The notes below the pieces were generated by a model that was given only the letters and a program-made list of their open reading frames with translations, did no database searches and was not told the origin of the DNA. Source: Phyllobacterium bourgognense (GTDB lineage Bacteria; Pseudomonadota; Alphaproteobacteria; Rhizobiales; Rhizobiaceae). From it: DNA of 64,000 bases. The position numbers and the translations under genes are program-made. The stretch is from NCBI RefSeq assembly GCF_003337575.1, contig NZ_QPJM01000001.1, positions 248,001 through 312,000 on the forward strand. The letters are read 5' to 3'. Positions 46,729 to 55,705 of this stretch are shown piece by piece. Within the stretch, counting starts at the first letter, position 1. Each line of letters begins with the position of its first letter.

Positions 46729-47706
46729 ATGTTGCATATCACCGAACTCTGGAAGGGGGTCGCGCTCGCGTCCATGCTCATGCTGGGTACAGCGTCGGCA
46801 CAAACGGTTTTGAAGTCGTCCGATACGCATCCGGATGGCTATCCAACGGTCGAGGGCGTCAAATACTTCGGCGAACTCGTCAAGGAACGTACGGGCGGAC
46901 GCTATTCCGTCGAGGTCTACCACTCGGCCCAGCTTGGAGAAGAAAAGGACACGATTGAGCAGGTCCGTTCCGGCGTCATCGAGCTGAACCGCGTCTCCAT
47001 GGCGCCATTTAACGGCACGGTGAAAGAAACCATCGTGCCGGCGCTGCCCTATATCTTCCGCTCGGAAGACCATATGCACAAAGTCATGGACGGTCCGATC
47101 GGCGACCAGATCAAGGCGGCCTTCGAGCCGGTAGGCCTCGTGGCGCTCGCCTTCTATGATGCCGGCGCGCGCTCCTTCTATAATTCGAAGAGGCCGATCA
47201 AGAAGGTCGAGGACATGAAGGGACTTAAGTTTCGCGTGATCCAGTCCGACATCTTCGTCGACATGACGACCGCGCTCGGCGCGAACGCCACACCGATGCC
47301 CTACGGCGAAGTCTACTCCTCGATCGAGACGACAGTAATCGACGGAGCGGAGAACAATTTTCCGAGCTACGACACCGCCAAGCACTATGAAGTTGCCAAG
47401 TATTACTCGATGGACGAGCATACGATCCTTCCCGAAGTGTTCGTGATGAACAAGGCAGCCTTCGACAAGCTAACGCCCGAGGACCAGGCAATCTTCCGGC
47501 AGGCGGCCAAGGACAGCGTTGCAAAGCAGCGCGAATTGTGGACTGCCAAGACCGCAGAATCACGTGCGACCGCGGAAAAGGTCGGTGCCGAAATCAACGA
47601 GGTGGACAAACAGGACTTCATCGACGCGATGAAGCCGGTCTACGACAAGCACATCCCCGACGAAGTTCTCAAGAAACTCGTCGATGACGTGCGGGCAGTT
47701 CAGTAA
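46729..47706 (+). CDS. dctP: TRAP transporter solute-binding protein, DctP family
   Basis: 325 aa. Signal peptide of about 24 residues (…LMLGTASAQ), then a DctP fold with VEVYHSAQLGEEKDTIEQVRSG, LPYIFRSEDHMHKV, LKFRVIQSDIFVDM and MPYGEVYSSIETTVIDGAENN. The arginine in LKFRV is the conserved carboxylate-binding residue of TRAP binding proteins. It should capture a sugar acid in the periplasm. GGAGGAG precedes ATG 46729; the longer frame to 46429 is not supported. First gene of the GC-rich kdu operon. Confidence 0.92.
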   Translation: MLHITELWKGVALASMLMLGTASAQTVLKSSDTHPDGYPTVEGVKYFGELVKERTGGRYSVEVYHSAQLGEEKDTIEQVRSGVIELNRVSMAPFNGTVKETIVPALPYIFRSEDHMHKVMDGPIGDQIKAAFEPVGLVALAFYDAGARSFYNSKRPIKKVEDMKGLKFRVIQSDIFVDMTTALGANATPMPYGEVYSSIETTVIDGAENNFPSYDTAKHYEVAKYYSMDEHTILPEVFVMNKAAFDKLTPEDQAIFRQAAKDSVAKQRELWTAKTAESRATAEKVGAEINEVDKQDFIDAMKPVYDKHIPDEVLKKLVDDVRAVQ

Positions 47707-47776
47707 GTGCAAACATCGCCGCCCCGCGTCCGGTCCGCCGGTACCAGGGGTGGCTCCGTCCTTCGCGGCGTTGGCG

Positions 47777-47791
47777 CGGACCCCCGGTCCG
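47777..47791 (+). repeat. Hairpin between dctP and dctQ
   Basis: CGGACC, loop CCC, GGTCCG. It lies in the 126-base gap after dctP. Such hairpins often stabilise the 3' end of the binding-protein mRNA so it is made in excess over the permeases. Confidence 0.5.
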
Positions 47792-47832
47792 AACTTCCGC
47801 CAAGTCGGGAGGCCCAGGAGACGCCAAACCCT

Positions 47833-48447
47833 ATGTCCACGGAACTGAGATCGGGCCTGCCCCTGCTGTCGAAGCTCAGCACGGCGGTCCTTTACACCGC
47901 CGGCGCCGGGCTCGTCGCCATGACGACCATCGTCGCCTGGCAGGTCTTCTGCCGCTACATTCTCAACGACTCCCCGAGTTGGACCGAACCCGGTGCCGTT
48001 ATCCTGATGAGCTGGTTCATCTTCCTCGGCGCTGCCGTCGGCGTGCGGGAGAACAACCATATGGGTTTCGACGTGCTGCTCTACCTCCTGCCGCCAACCG
48101 GCAAGAAGTGGCTGCGCATGATCTCCGACATCGTCATCTTCTCCTTTGGGCTGGGCATGATGTGGTACGGCGGCAACCTGGTCGGGTTGACTTTCGCCAC
48201 GACGCTGCCGGCCCTCGGTATATCAGGTGCATGGGACTATGTGCCGCTCATCGGCGGCGGGTTTCTGATCGCGCTGTTCTCGATCGAGCGCATTGCCATC
48301 AGAGCGCTCGGCGCGCCCATAGACGAGGCGCTTGATGAAATGGCGCCGACCGAGATCGCAGTTGAGCTTGAGAATATCACGGACATTCGACGGGATGCCG
48401 CCAACTTTGTCCGCGCGGATGCCCGCAGCCACGGCAAGAAGGACTGA
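47833..48447 (+). CDS. dctQ: TRAP transporter small permease, DctQ family
   Basis: 204 aa with four membrane helices, first near residues 18-45 (VLYTAGAGLVAMTTIVAWQVFCRYIL) and the family stretch SPSWTEPGAVILMSWFIFLGAAVGVRENNHMG when read through the second helix. It is the small membrane partner of DctM. AGGAG lies 12 bases before ATG 47833. Ends 4 bases before dctM. Confidence 0.9.
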   Translation: MSTELRSGLPLLSKLSTAVLYTAGAGLVAMTTIVAWQVFCRYILNDSPSWTEPGAVILMSWFIFLGAAVGVRENNHMGFDVLLYLLPPTGKKWLRMISDIVIFSFGLGMMWYGGNLVGLTFATTLPALGISGAWDYVPLIGGGFLIALFSIERIAIRALGAPIDEALDEMAPTEIAVELENITDIRRDAANFVRADARSHGKKD

Positions 48448-48451
48448 CGCG

Positions 48452-49732
48452 ATGGAACTCTGGATATTGTTCGGCACCTTCACGCTGCTGATGCTGATCG
48501 GCACGCCCATCGCATTCTGCCTAGGCGTGTCGAGCTTCGCGACGGTCCTCTACATGGGCCTGCCGCCACTCGTCGTCTTCCAGCGCATGAATTCTGGTAT
48601 GAGCGTCTTCTCCATGCTCGCCATCCCCTTCTTCATCTATTCTGGTGATCTGATGGTGCGCGGCGGCATTGCAGGGCGTATCGTCGCCTTCGCGGCGGCG
48701 ATCGTCGGCCACCTGCGCGGCGGGCTTGGCCAGGTCAATATCCTGACTTCCACGCTGTTCGGCGGCATTTCCGGTTCGGCGGTCGCAGAAGCGGCCGCTG
48801 TCGGCGGTCTGATGATCCCGCAGATGAAGGCGCGCGGCTACGGCGCCGACTATGCGGTCAACGTTACCTCGATGGCGGCGCTGATCGCGCTGCTCCTGCC
48901 GCCCTCGCACAACATGATCATCTATTCGATATCGGCCGGCGGCAAGATCTCCATCGCTGATCTCTTCACTGCCGGCATCGTTCCGGGATTGCTGTTCGCC
49001 GCAGTTCTCATGGTAACCGCCTACATCGTTGCCCGCAGCCGCGGTTACCCGACCGAGCCCTTTCCCGGCGTGATGGTAGCCCTGCATTTGCTGGCCGTCG
49101 CCGTTCCCGGCCTGCTCTTGATCGCCATCATCTTCGGCGGTGTGCGCTCGGGCATCTTCACGGCGACCGAAAGCTCCTGCATTGCGGTCATCTACGCGCT
49201 CGCGATCACGGTCTTCGTTTACCGCCAACTGACATGGCGCGACTTCGTCCACGCCACCATGGGGGCCGTGCGCACCACGGCCATGGTGCTCCTCATCATC
49301 GGCTGCGCGGCGGCCTTCTCCTGGCTGATGGCGTTCCTCCGGGTTCCGGCGACACTCGTCGCCTGGATGCAGACGCTCTCCGAAAACCCGATCATGATCC
49401 TGCTGCTTCTAAATGTGGTTATGCTGGTCCTCGGCACGTTCATGGACATGGGGCCGACCATCATTATCACCACGCCGATCTTTCTGCCCGTCGCCAGTGC
49501 CTATGGCGTCGACCCGATCCATTTCGGCGTGATCATGATCCTGAATTACGGCCTTGGCCTCAATACACCGCCTGTCGGAGGGGTCCAGTTTGTCGCCTGC
49601 GCCGTTGGCAAGATATCCGTGTGGGAGGCCATGCGTTCGATCTGGCCATTCTATGGCGCGGGCATCGTCGTGCTGATGCTGGTCACGTATATACCGGCCC
49701 TGTCGCTTTGGCTACCGGGCGTCTTCAAGTAG
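48452..49732 (+). CDS. dctM: TRAP transporter large permease, DctM family
   Basis: 426 aa, about 12 helices. Typical motifs: FFIYSGDLMVRGGIAGRIV, LFGGISGSAVAEAAAVG, LPPSHNMIIYSISAGG, and the second half FMDMGPTIIITTPIFLPV, GLGLNTPPVGG. It drives Na+- or proton-coupled uptake of the acid caught by DctP. A weak site precedes ATG 48452. The GntR gene starts 9 bases after its stop. Confidence 0.92.
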   Translation: MELWILFGTFTLLMLIGTPIAFCLGVSSFATVLYMGLPPLVVFQRMNSGMSVFSMLAIPFFIYSGDLMVRGGIAGRIVAFAAAIVGHLRGGLGQVNILTSTLFGGISGSAVAEAAAVGGLMIPQMKARGYGADYAVNVTSMAALIALLLPPSHNMIIYSISAGGKISIADLFTAGIVPGLLFAAVLMVTAYIVARSRGYPTEPFPGVMVALHLLAVAVPGLLLIAIIFGGVRSGIFTATESSCIAVIYALAITVFVYRQLTWRDFVHATMGAVRTTAMVLLIIGCAAAFSWLMAFLRVPATLVAWMQTLSENPIMILLLLNVVMLVLGTFMDMGPTIIITTPIFLPVASAYGVDPIHFGVIMILNYGLGLNTPPVGGVQFVACAVGKISVWEAMRSIWPFYGAGIVVLMLVTYIPALSLWLPGVFK

Positions 49733-49741
49733 GGAATGGAC

Positions 49742-50545
49742 ATGACGGGAAATCTGACGGATGTAAGGATCGAGCGGAGGCCGAAGCTCTTCGAGACGGT
49801 TGTGCAGACGCTGCGCGGCCAGATTCTCGGCGGGGATTTCCAGGTCGGCGAGAAGCTTCCCACCGAGGCACGCATGACCGGCATCTTCGGTGTGAGCCGC
49901 ACAGTGGTGCGGGAAGCAGTGGCGGTGCTTGCCGCCGAAGGCCTGATAGAGGCGCGGCACGGCGCGGGCGTCTTTGTGCTCGATCATCCGACCCGCAGGA
50001 TCAGCGCCATCACCGCTGACATTGGCAACCGGATCAGCCAAGCCGTTAACGTACTGGAAGTGCGCATGGGCATCGAGATCGAGAGCGCCGGCCTAGCCGC
50101 TCAGCGCCGGAGCCCCTCTCAGGAGGCGCGCATCCAGGAGGCGTTCTTCGAGTTTGAGCGGCTGCTGAAAAACGACGAGCCGACCGGCAAGGCGGACTTC
50201 GCTTTCCATAGAGAAATTGCCGCTGCGACCAACAATCCGTTCTATGTCGAAATCCTGGATGCACTCGGGGATCGGACCATTCCATGCGACCGCAATTCCC
50301 CATTGTATTCGGTCGAAGTCCTCTCGTACGAATATCTGCACGGCCTGCAGCGCGAGCATCTGCGCGTCCTCAAGGCAATTTCTGCCGGTGATGCGGACGC
50401 AGCGCGCGCCGCGATGCGTGCACATCTTCAGGCTGCGCGGGATCGCTACCGTCAACGCCTTTCCGGCCAACAGGCGGGCTACCATCAAGGCACGTCGGCA
50501 GTGACGCGCTCCGACATTTCCCAACCGAAGGCAAAGCTGAAATGA
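49742..50545 (+). CDS. GntR-family regulator with FCD domain
   Basis: 267 aa. The GntR winged helix (LFETVVQTLRGQILGGDFQVGEKLPTEA, VSRTVVREAVAVLAAEGLIEARHGAGVFV across the segment) is followed by a ligand-binding FCD domain (…EVRMGIEIESAGLAAQRR, ADFAFHREIAAATNNPFY). It probably represses this operon until a uronate intermediate binds. ATG 49742 is preferred because AGGGA is 6 bases upstream; ATG 49736 is in frame. The stop overlaps kduI in ATGA. Confidence 0.88.
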   Translation: MTGNLTDVRIERRPKLFETVVQTLRGQILGGDFQVGEKLPTEARMTGIFGVSRTVVREAVAVLAAEGLIEARHGAGVFVLDHPTRRISAITADIGNRISQAVNVLEVRMGIEIESAGLAAQRRSPSQEARIQEAFFEFERLLKNDEPTGKADFAFHREIAAATNNPFYVEILDALGDRTIPCDRNSPLYSVEVLSYEYLHGLQREHLRVLKAISAGDADAARAAMRAHLQAARDRYRQRLSGQQAGYHQGTSAVTRSDISQPKAKLK

Positions 50546-51375
50546 GTATCGAATCCACCTCCCGTTTCGCGATAGATCCCTCCGCCGCCGCCGCCATGGG
50601 CACGGACGAGCTGCGACACCACTTCCACATTGGCAATCTCTTCGAGCCGGGCAGGATCAGCGTCACCTATACCCATTACGACCGCATGATTGTCGGTGGC
50701 GCGGTTCCCGGGCGCGACCCGCTGACGCTGGAGACGATCAAGTCAATCGGCACGTCCTCCTTCCTGGAGCGCCGCGAACTCGTCGTTGTCAATGTCGGCG
50801 GCGAAGGCACGGTCCTGGTGAGCGGCGAGCAACACCGGCTCGGTACCCGCGACATGCTCTATGTCGGGCTCGGCGAAGAGGTGGCCTTTTCCTCCACCAG
50901 TGCCGACAGACCGGCGAAATTCTACCTCCTGTGCGCGCCGGCGCACCGCAAGTGCCCGACGCGACTCATCACGCTCGACATGGCCAAGCGCCTCGACCTC
51001 GGCGGTCAGGAGACCTCCAACGAGCGTTCCATCTATCAATTCACCACCTCGATCGAAACCTGCCAACTCGTGGTCGGCATGACGCAACTCGCCAAGGGCT
51101 CGGTCTGGAATACCATGCCTGCCCATGTCCACGACCGCCGCATGGAGGCCTATCTCTACTTCGATCTCGCCGAGACGGCGCGGGTCTTCCACTTCATGGG
51201 CGAACCGTCGGAGACCCGCCACATCATCATGGCCAACGAGGAGGCGGTGCTTTCCCCCGCTTGGTCGATCCATTCGGGCTGCGGTACATCCAACTATGCC
51301 TTCATCTGGGCGATGGCCGGTGACAATGTTGACTACACCGATGTGGATCCCGTCGCGATGGGGGACATGCGGTGA
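50542..51375 (+). CDS. kduI: 5-dehydro-4-deoxy-D-glucuronate isomerase
   Basis: 277 aa, full family length. Zinc-ligand region MPAHVHDRRMEAYLYFD and the final HSGCGTSNYAFIWAMAGDN are as in KduI. It converts 5-keto-4-deoxyuronate to 2,5-diketo-3-deoxygluconate in pectin breakdown. Starts inside the gntR stop codon (ATGA) and its stop overlaps the kduD GTG start. Confidence 0.94.
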   Translation: MSIESTSRFAIDPSAAAAMGTDELRHHFHIGNLFEPGRISVTYTHYDRMIVGGAVPGRDPLTLETIKSIGTSSFLERRELVVVNVGGEGTVLVSGEQHRLGTRDMLYVGLGEEVAFSSTSADRPAKFYLLCAPAHRKCPTRLITLDMAKRLDLGGQETSNERSIYQFTTSIETCQLVVGMTQLAKGSVWNTMPAHVHDRRMEAYLYFDLAETARVFHFMGEPSETRHIIMANEEAVLSPAWSIHSGCGTSNYAFIWAMAGDNVDYTDVDPVAMGDMR

Positions 51376-52133
51376 CAGATCTTTCCGCATTCAGCCTCGC
51401 GGGCAAGCGCATCGCCGTCACCGGCGCCAATACGGGCATCGGGCAGGGTCTGGCCGTCGCCGTCGCGCGGGCCGGCGGCGCGGTGGTCGGCATCGGCCGG
51501 TCGACGATGGACCAGACGGCGAAGCTGGTCGAGGGCGAAGGCGTGAGCTTCCTCGCGGTAAGGGTTGACCTTGCCGACACGACGGCCGCGGTCGCCATGC
51601 TGAACGACCTGATGGCGGCCGGCCCGCTCGACGGCCTCGTTAACAATGCCGGCATCATTCGCCGCGCCGACAGCGTCGACTTCACCGAAGAAGACTGGGA
51701 CGACGTGATGAAGGTGAACCTGAAGTCGCTGTTCTTCCTTTCGCAAGCTTATGGCCGCGCCTGCATCGCGGCAGAACGAGCGGGGCGCATAGTCAACATA
51801 GCCTCGCTCCTCTCCTTCCAGGGCGGCATCCGCGTGCCGTCGTATACAGCTTCGAAGCATGGCGTCGTCGGCATCACACGACTGCTTGCCAACGAATGGG
51901 CGGCAAAGGGCATCAACGTCAACGCGATCGCGCCGGGCTATATCGAGACCAACAACACGGAGGCCTTGCGCAACGACCCGGACCGGAGCAAGTCCATTCT
52001 CGAGCGCATTCCGGCGGGCCGCTGGGGTGTGGCCGATGACATCGGCGACGCGGCGGTATTCCTGCTTGCGCGCGCGTCCAACTATATGCACGGCGCCGTC
52101 ATTCCCGTCGACGGCGGCTGGCTTGCGAGGTGA
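51372..52133 (+). CDS. kduD: 2-dehydro-3-deoxy-D-gluconate 5-dehydrogenase
   Basis: 253 aa short-chain dehydrogenase. GANTGIGQGLAVAVARAGG is the NAD-binding loop, LVNNAG and the catalytic YTASKHG follow, and the C-terminus is HGAVIPVDGGWLAR. It reduces 2,5-diketo-3-deoxygluconate to 2-keto-3-deoxygluconate. The start is GTG at 51372, overlapping kduI by four bases. The KDG kinase and aldolase that would follow are not in the window. Confidence 0.93.
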   Translation: MTDLSAFSLAGKRIAVTGANTGIGQGLAVAVARAGGAVVGIGRSTMDQTAKLVEGEGVSFLAVRVDLADTTAAVAMLNDLMAAGPLDGLVNNAGIIRRADSVDFTEEDWDDVMKVNLKSLFFLSQAYGRACIAAERAGRIVNIASLLSFQGGIRVPSYTASKHGVVGITRLLANEWAAKGINVNAIAPGYIETNNTEALRNDPDRSKSILERIPAGRWGVADDIGDAAVFLLARASNYMHGAVIPVDGGWLAR

Positions 52134-52135
52134 TC

Positions 52136-52480
52136 ATGACCGAGGGAACAAACATTTTCGTGCGTGCGTCCGAGGGCGAGTGGGACACAACGCCCGACGG
52201 CAACCGACGCCGCATCGCCTGCTACACGGACGAATTGATGATGGTGGAATTCGCCTTCGAAAAGGGCGGCGAGGGTTGGTTGCATTCCCACCCGCACGTG
52301 CAGTCGAGCTACGTTGCCGAAGGTTCCTTCGAAGTGACGATCGATGGCCGCACCGAGACCTTGCGGGTCGGCGACAGCTTCATTGTGCCTTCCGGCCTCC
52401 AACATGGGGTAAGGGCGCTGGAAAAAGGCCGCCTCGTCGATTGCTTCACCCCGCATCGCGCTGATTTCCTGACGACGTGA
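52136..52480 (+). CDS. kdgF: KdgF-like cupin, unsaturated uronate ring-opening
   Basis: 114 aa single-domain cupin. Metal ligands seen are His50, His52 and Gln56 (HSHPHVQ) and His90 (SGLQHGV), the KdgF pattern. KdgF turns unsaturated galacturonate or glucuronate to 4-deoxy-5-keto-uronate, the substrate of KduI. The start at ATG 52136 has GAGG 5 bases upstream and follows the kduD stop by 2 bases. The position fits the pathway exactly. Some cupins of this size have other roles. Confidence 0.8.
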   Translation: MTEGTNIFVRASEGEWDTTPDGNRRRIACYTDELMMVEFAFEKGGEGWLHSHPHVQSSYVAEGSFEVTIDGRTETLRVGDSFIVPSGLQHGVRALEKGRLVDCFTPHRADFLTT

Positions 52481-52828
52481 TCCGGCCGGGAGGAGGCCCG
52501 ACGCCGTGTAACCGCCTCCAGCAAAGGAACGCCGATGATGCAGGAGTGAATAGACGCACATGCGTGTCGCGATTAACGCTCATGGGTTTTCCCGGTCGAG
52601 ACCCATGAATGCCTACGAATTCGTCGAACGAAAGCAACAAAAAAGTAGGGCCAGAGCATACCAGTGGTATTGGGTACCCCTGCCGCCGGTGGCTGCGTTC
52701 AGAAAAGCAATCATGCTGCGGAACCACCACAGACGAGGATATGCTCAGGTGGCTTGCCTTGACGGCGGTGCCTTCATGATCTGGGCATCACGGACAAGGA
52801 TCGCCTGTCGATAAAAACTGCTGGACCA
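52481..52828. other. Intergenic region between convergent sugar operons
   Basis: 348 bases between the kdgF stop and the end of the ABC operon. It holds a hairpin TCATGGGT/ACCCATGA (52580-52608, 13-base loop) that has no T-run but may stop both transcripts. An 84-aa plus-strand frame (52560-52814) begins inside this hairpin and resembles no known protein. It may be the scar at the edge of the GC-rich block. Confidence 0.45.
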
Positions 52829-53896
52829 CTATGCCGCCAGCTCTGTTTCGCGATCGAACAGATGCAGATCATCCAAGGAGATATGCAAGCGGACCTGGTC
52901 ACCTTTGCGAGTTTCGGGCCTGCCGCCGTGGGCGAGAACAACTGGCTGCGATGCGACCTCCAAAACCACGAAGGTCATGCTTCCCGTCGACTCGATGCCG
53001 GTGACGGTCGCATCAATGGCCATGTCGTTCACGCAGGGCTTCAGGGAAAGATGTTCGGGCCGCATGCCAATCCAGAGTTGACGACCATGAGTCATGCCGC
53101 GGTTCAAACCAATTTGCTGTGTACCATCGTTATCGAGCACCAGAGCACCGTTGCTAGCCGCGGCCGCAGGCAGGAAGTTCATCGCCGGTGAACCGATGAA
53201 ACCGGCGACAAACCTGTTCGCCGGCCGGTCATACAGATCAAGCGGACTGCCTTGCTGCTCGACAACTCCGGCACGCATAACGACGACGTGATCGGCCATG
53301 GTCATCGCCTCGACCTGATCGTGCGTGACGTAGACCGACGTCGCGTTCAGGCGCTCATGCAGCTTGCGTATCTCGCCGCGCATATGGACGCGAAGCGCCG
53401 CATCGAGATTGGAGAGAGGCTCATCGAACAGGAACACTTTCGGATTGCGCACAATGGCGCGACCCATCGCAACACGTTGTCGTTGACCGCCCGACAGCGC
53501 CTTGGGCAGGCGATCCAAAAGATTGCCAAGGCCGAGGGTTTCTGCAGCGGTTCGCGTGCGCTCCGCGATTTCTTCCTTCGGACGACGCCTCAGGCGCATG
53601 GAATAGTTCATATTATGCTCGACATCCATGTGCGGGTAGAGCGCGTAGGACTGGAATACCATGGCGACATCGCGCTCACGCGGCGGTTTGCCAATGACGC
53701 TCTGTCCGGCAATCCGGACATCGCCGGAGCTGGTTTTCTCGAGGCCGGCGAGGGTGCGCAGCAAAGTGGATTTGCCGCAACCGGAAGGACCTACGAGGGC
53801 GACGAACGAGCCCTGTTTGATGGAAATGTTGATGTCCTTGAGCGCATGGAACCCGCCATAATGCTTGTTCAGGTGGTCGATTTCGATCTGGAGCAT
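52829..53896 (-). CDS. ABC transporter ATP-binding protein, MalK/UgpC type
   Basis: 355 aa. Walker A GPSGCGKST (residues 36-44), signature ALSGGQRQRVAMGRA, Walker B VFLFDEPLSNLD and a C-terminal OB-like regulatory part (WIGMRPEHLSL). Energises the CUT1 sugar importer. GAGG lies 6 bases before ATG 53896; ATG 53899 is adjacent. Last gene of the LacI-linked operon. Confidence 0.92.
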   Translation of the reverse strand: MLQIEIDHLNKHYGGFHALKDINISIKQGSFVALVGPSGCGKSTLLRTLAGLEKTSSGDVRIAGQSVIGKPPRERDVAMVFQSYALYPHMDVEHNMNYSMRLRRRPKEEIAERTRTAAETLGLGNLLDRLPKALSGGQRQRVAMGRAIVRNPKVFLFDEPLSNLDAALRVHMRGEIRKLHERLNATSVYVTHDQVEAMTMADHVVVMRAGVVEQQGSPLDLYDRPANRFVAGFIGSPAMNFLPAAAASNGALVLDNDGTQQIGLNRGMTHGRQLWIGMRPEHLSLKPCVNDMAIDATVTGIESTGSMTFVVLEVASQPVVLAHGGRPETRKGDQVRLHISLDDLHLFDRETELAA

Positions 53897-53904
53897 CATT
53901 CACC

Positions 53905-54717
53905 TCATTTAAGTGCGCCGGCGGTAAGTCCGCTGACGATACGCCGTTGCAACAGCATGAATACGATCAGGATGGGCGTCACATAGATGGCCGCGTAAGT
54001 CATGATGCCGTTCCAGTCATTGGCATTCGGACCCATGAAGGTCTGCAATCCGACCGTTGCTGTCTGCAATTCGTTCTTGGCGATCAGCGAGCGCGCATAG
54101 ACATATTCGCCGAAGGACTGCAGGAAGATCAGCACCGACGTGACGAGAATACCATTGCGCGCCAAGGGCAGCATGATGTGGAAGAAGGCGCCGATGCGTG
54201 ATGATCCGTCGACGAGCGCCGCTTCTTCGAGTTCACGCGGCACCTGTACGAACGTTGCCCGGCAGAGAACGATATAGAGCGGCAAGACCTTCGCGGTCTG
54301 CGCCAGGATAACAGCGATGCGCGGACTGGCCAAAAGACCGATCTGGTTGAACATCACGAAGATGGGTGTGACCATCAAAGATGACGGCAAAACCTGCATC
54401 ATCAGGATCGCGAAGAGGGCGATTTCAATCCAGACATTCCGCACCCGCGATAGTACGTAGGCACATCCAGTTCCCAGCGTCGTAGCAAGGATCGTAACAC
54501 CTACCGCGATGAGCAGCGAATTCCAGATGTACCTCCCCATGCCGCGGCTCTTCCATACCTCCAGAAAATTCCATTGCGTGTCTGCCGGCCAGAATGTCGG
54601 AGGATACTGGAAGATCTCGGTACTGCTCTTCAGGGCGGTCAAATACATCCAGTAAAGCGGGAACAGATAGATTGCCGTCATGGCCAGACCGATGATGAGC
54701 AAAATGTAGCGTTTCAT
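53905..54717 (-). CDS. Carbohydrate ABC transporter permease, MalG type
   Basis: 270 aa, six helices, with the EAA loop EEAALVDGSSRIGAFFHIMLPL that docks on the ATPase. It is the second membrane subunit of the CUT1 importer. ATG 54717 is preferred over a TTG at 54732. It starts 11 bases after the stop of the preceding permease. Confidence 0.92.
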   Translation of the reverse strand: MKRYILLIIGLAMTAIYLFPLYWMYLTALKSSTEIFQYPPTFWPADTQWNFLEVWKSRGMGRYIWNSLLIAVGVTILATTLGTGCAYVLSRVRNVWIEIALFAILMMQVLPSSLMVTPIFVMFNQIGLLASPRIAVILAQTAKVLPLYIVLCRATFVQVPRELEEAALVDGSSRIGAFFHIMLPLARNGILVTSVLIFLQSFGEYVYARSLIAKNELQTATVGLQTFMGPNANDWNGIMTYAAIYVTPILIVFMLLQRRIVSGLTAGALK

Positions 54718-54728
54718 CAGGGTCCGCC

Positions 54729-55631
54729 TCAATAGCTGTGTTCATGACGCGTAGAGCGGACATAAACTGCCGCTACCACTATGACGAAGATGATCATGAG
54801 AACGGACACGGCACTGCCGAGAGAAATCTCATACGTCTGGAATGAGAACTGCCACGACCAATATTGAGCGACATTGGAGCTGTCAGCGGGACCGCCCTGT
54901 GTGAGCGCAGCGATCAAGTCGAACTGTTGGAGTGTAAAGATAACGCCGAGTGATATTACTGCGCCAAGCTGCGCACGCATCAGAGGGAGGGTTATAGATC
55001 GAAAACGCTCGAATACTCCTGCGCCATCAAGTTCGGCGGCCTCGTAGACGTCACGCGGTATGCTCGCGAGGCCGACCGAGAGCAGGATCATGTTGAAGGG
55101 AATGCCGAGCCAGATATTGGCGATGATAACGGCATAGAGCGCTACGTTTGGGTCCGAGAGCCAGAAGATGCGGTCATCGGCAATCCCGAGGGATGTCAGG
55201 GCATAGTTGATAACGCCAAAATCGCCGGCGAAGAGCCATTTCCAGATTGCGCCGACGACGAGTGCGGGCATGATCCATCCGGCCAGGAACAGGCCACGCA
55301 AATAGCTGGCACCTGGGAAGTCCTGCTGGAAGAAAAGTGCCAGCCCGAAGCCGATTGAAAGCTGGAACACAATAGAGAGAACCACAAATTTTACTGTGTT
55401 CCAGAAGATTGTACCGGCAACCGGCTGGGAGAAAATATCGTAGTAATTTTGCAAGCCGACGAACGGGCGGTTGAATGACGTGAGCGTGAACATGTCAACC
55501 GTCTGCAAGGACATGATGATATTGTAGATGATGGGAAACGCCGAAAAAATGATGAGATAGAGCAGGGCAAGCCCAAGCAGCAAGATGTCAAATCCGCTGC
55601 CGTCCCGGATGGTTCTGATGATGCCTTGCAC
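54729..55631 (-). CDS. Carbohydrate ABC transporter permease, MalF type
   Basis: 300 aa, six helices, EAA loop YEAAELDGAGVFERFRSITLPL. First membrane subunit of the importer. Preceded by the binding-protein gene (74-base gap) and followed by the second permease. Confidence 0.92.
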   Translation of the reverse strand: MQGIIRTIRDGSGFDILLLGLALLYLIIFSAFPIIYNIIMSLQTVDMFTLTSFNRPFVGLQNYYDIFSQPVAGTIFWNTVKFVVLSIVFQLSIGFGLALFFQQDFPGASYLRGLFLAGWIMPALVVGAIWKWLFAGDFGVINYALTSLGIADDRIFWLSDPNVALYAVIIANIWLGIPFNMILLSVGLASIPRDVYEAAELDGAGVFERFRSITLPLMRAQLGAVISLGVIFTLQQFDLIAALTQGGPADSSNVAQYWSWQFSFQTYEISLGSAVSVLMIIFVIVVAAVYVRSTRHEHSY

Positions 55632-55705
55632 AGTATCCTCCCGCTTGCCACTTCAAATCTCCGATCCTCGCTCCTCCGCACGCGCGAAGGAGCGATTGTC
55701 GAAAT

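Noticed and set aside
52560-52814. Plus-strand ORF of 84 aa between the two sugar operons
   Set aside because: Starts inside a hairpin, no ribosome site, composition unlike neighbours' genes.
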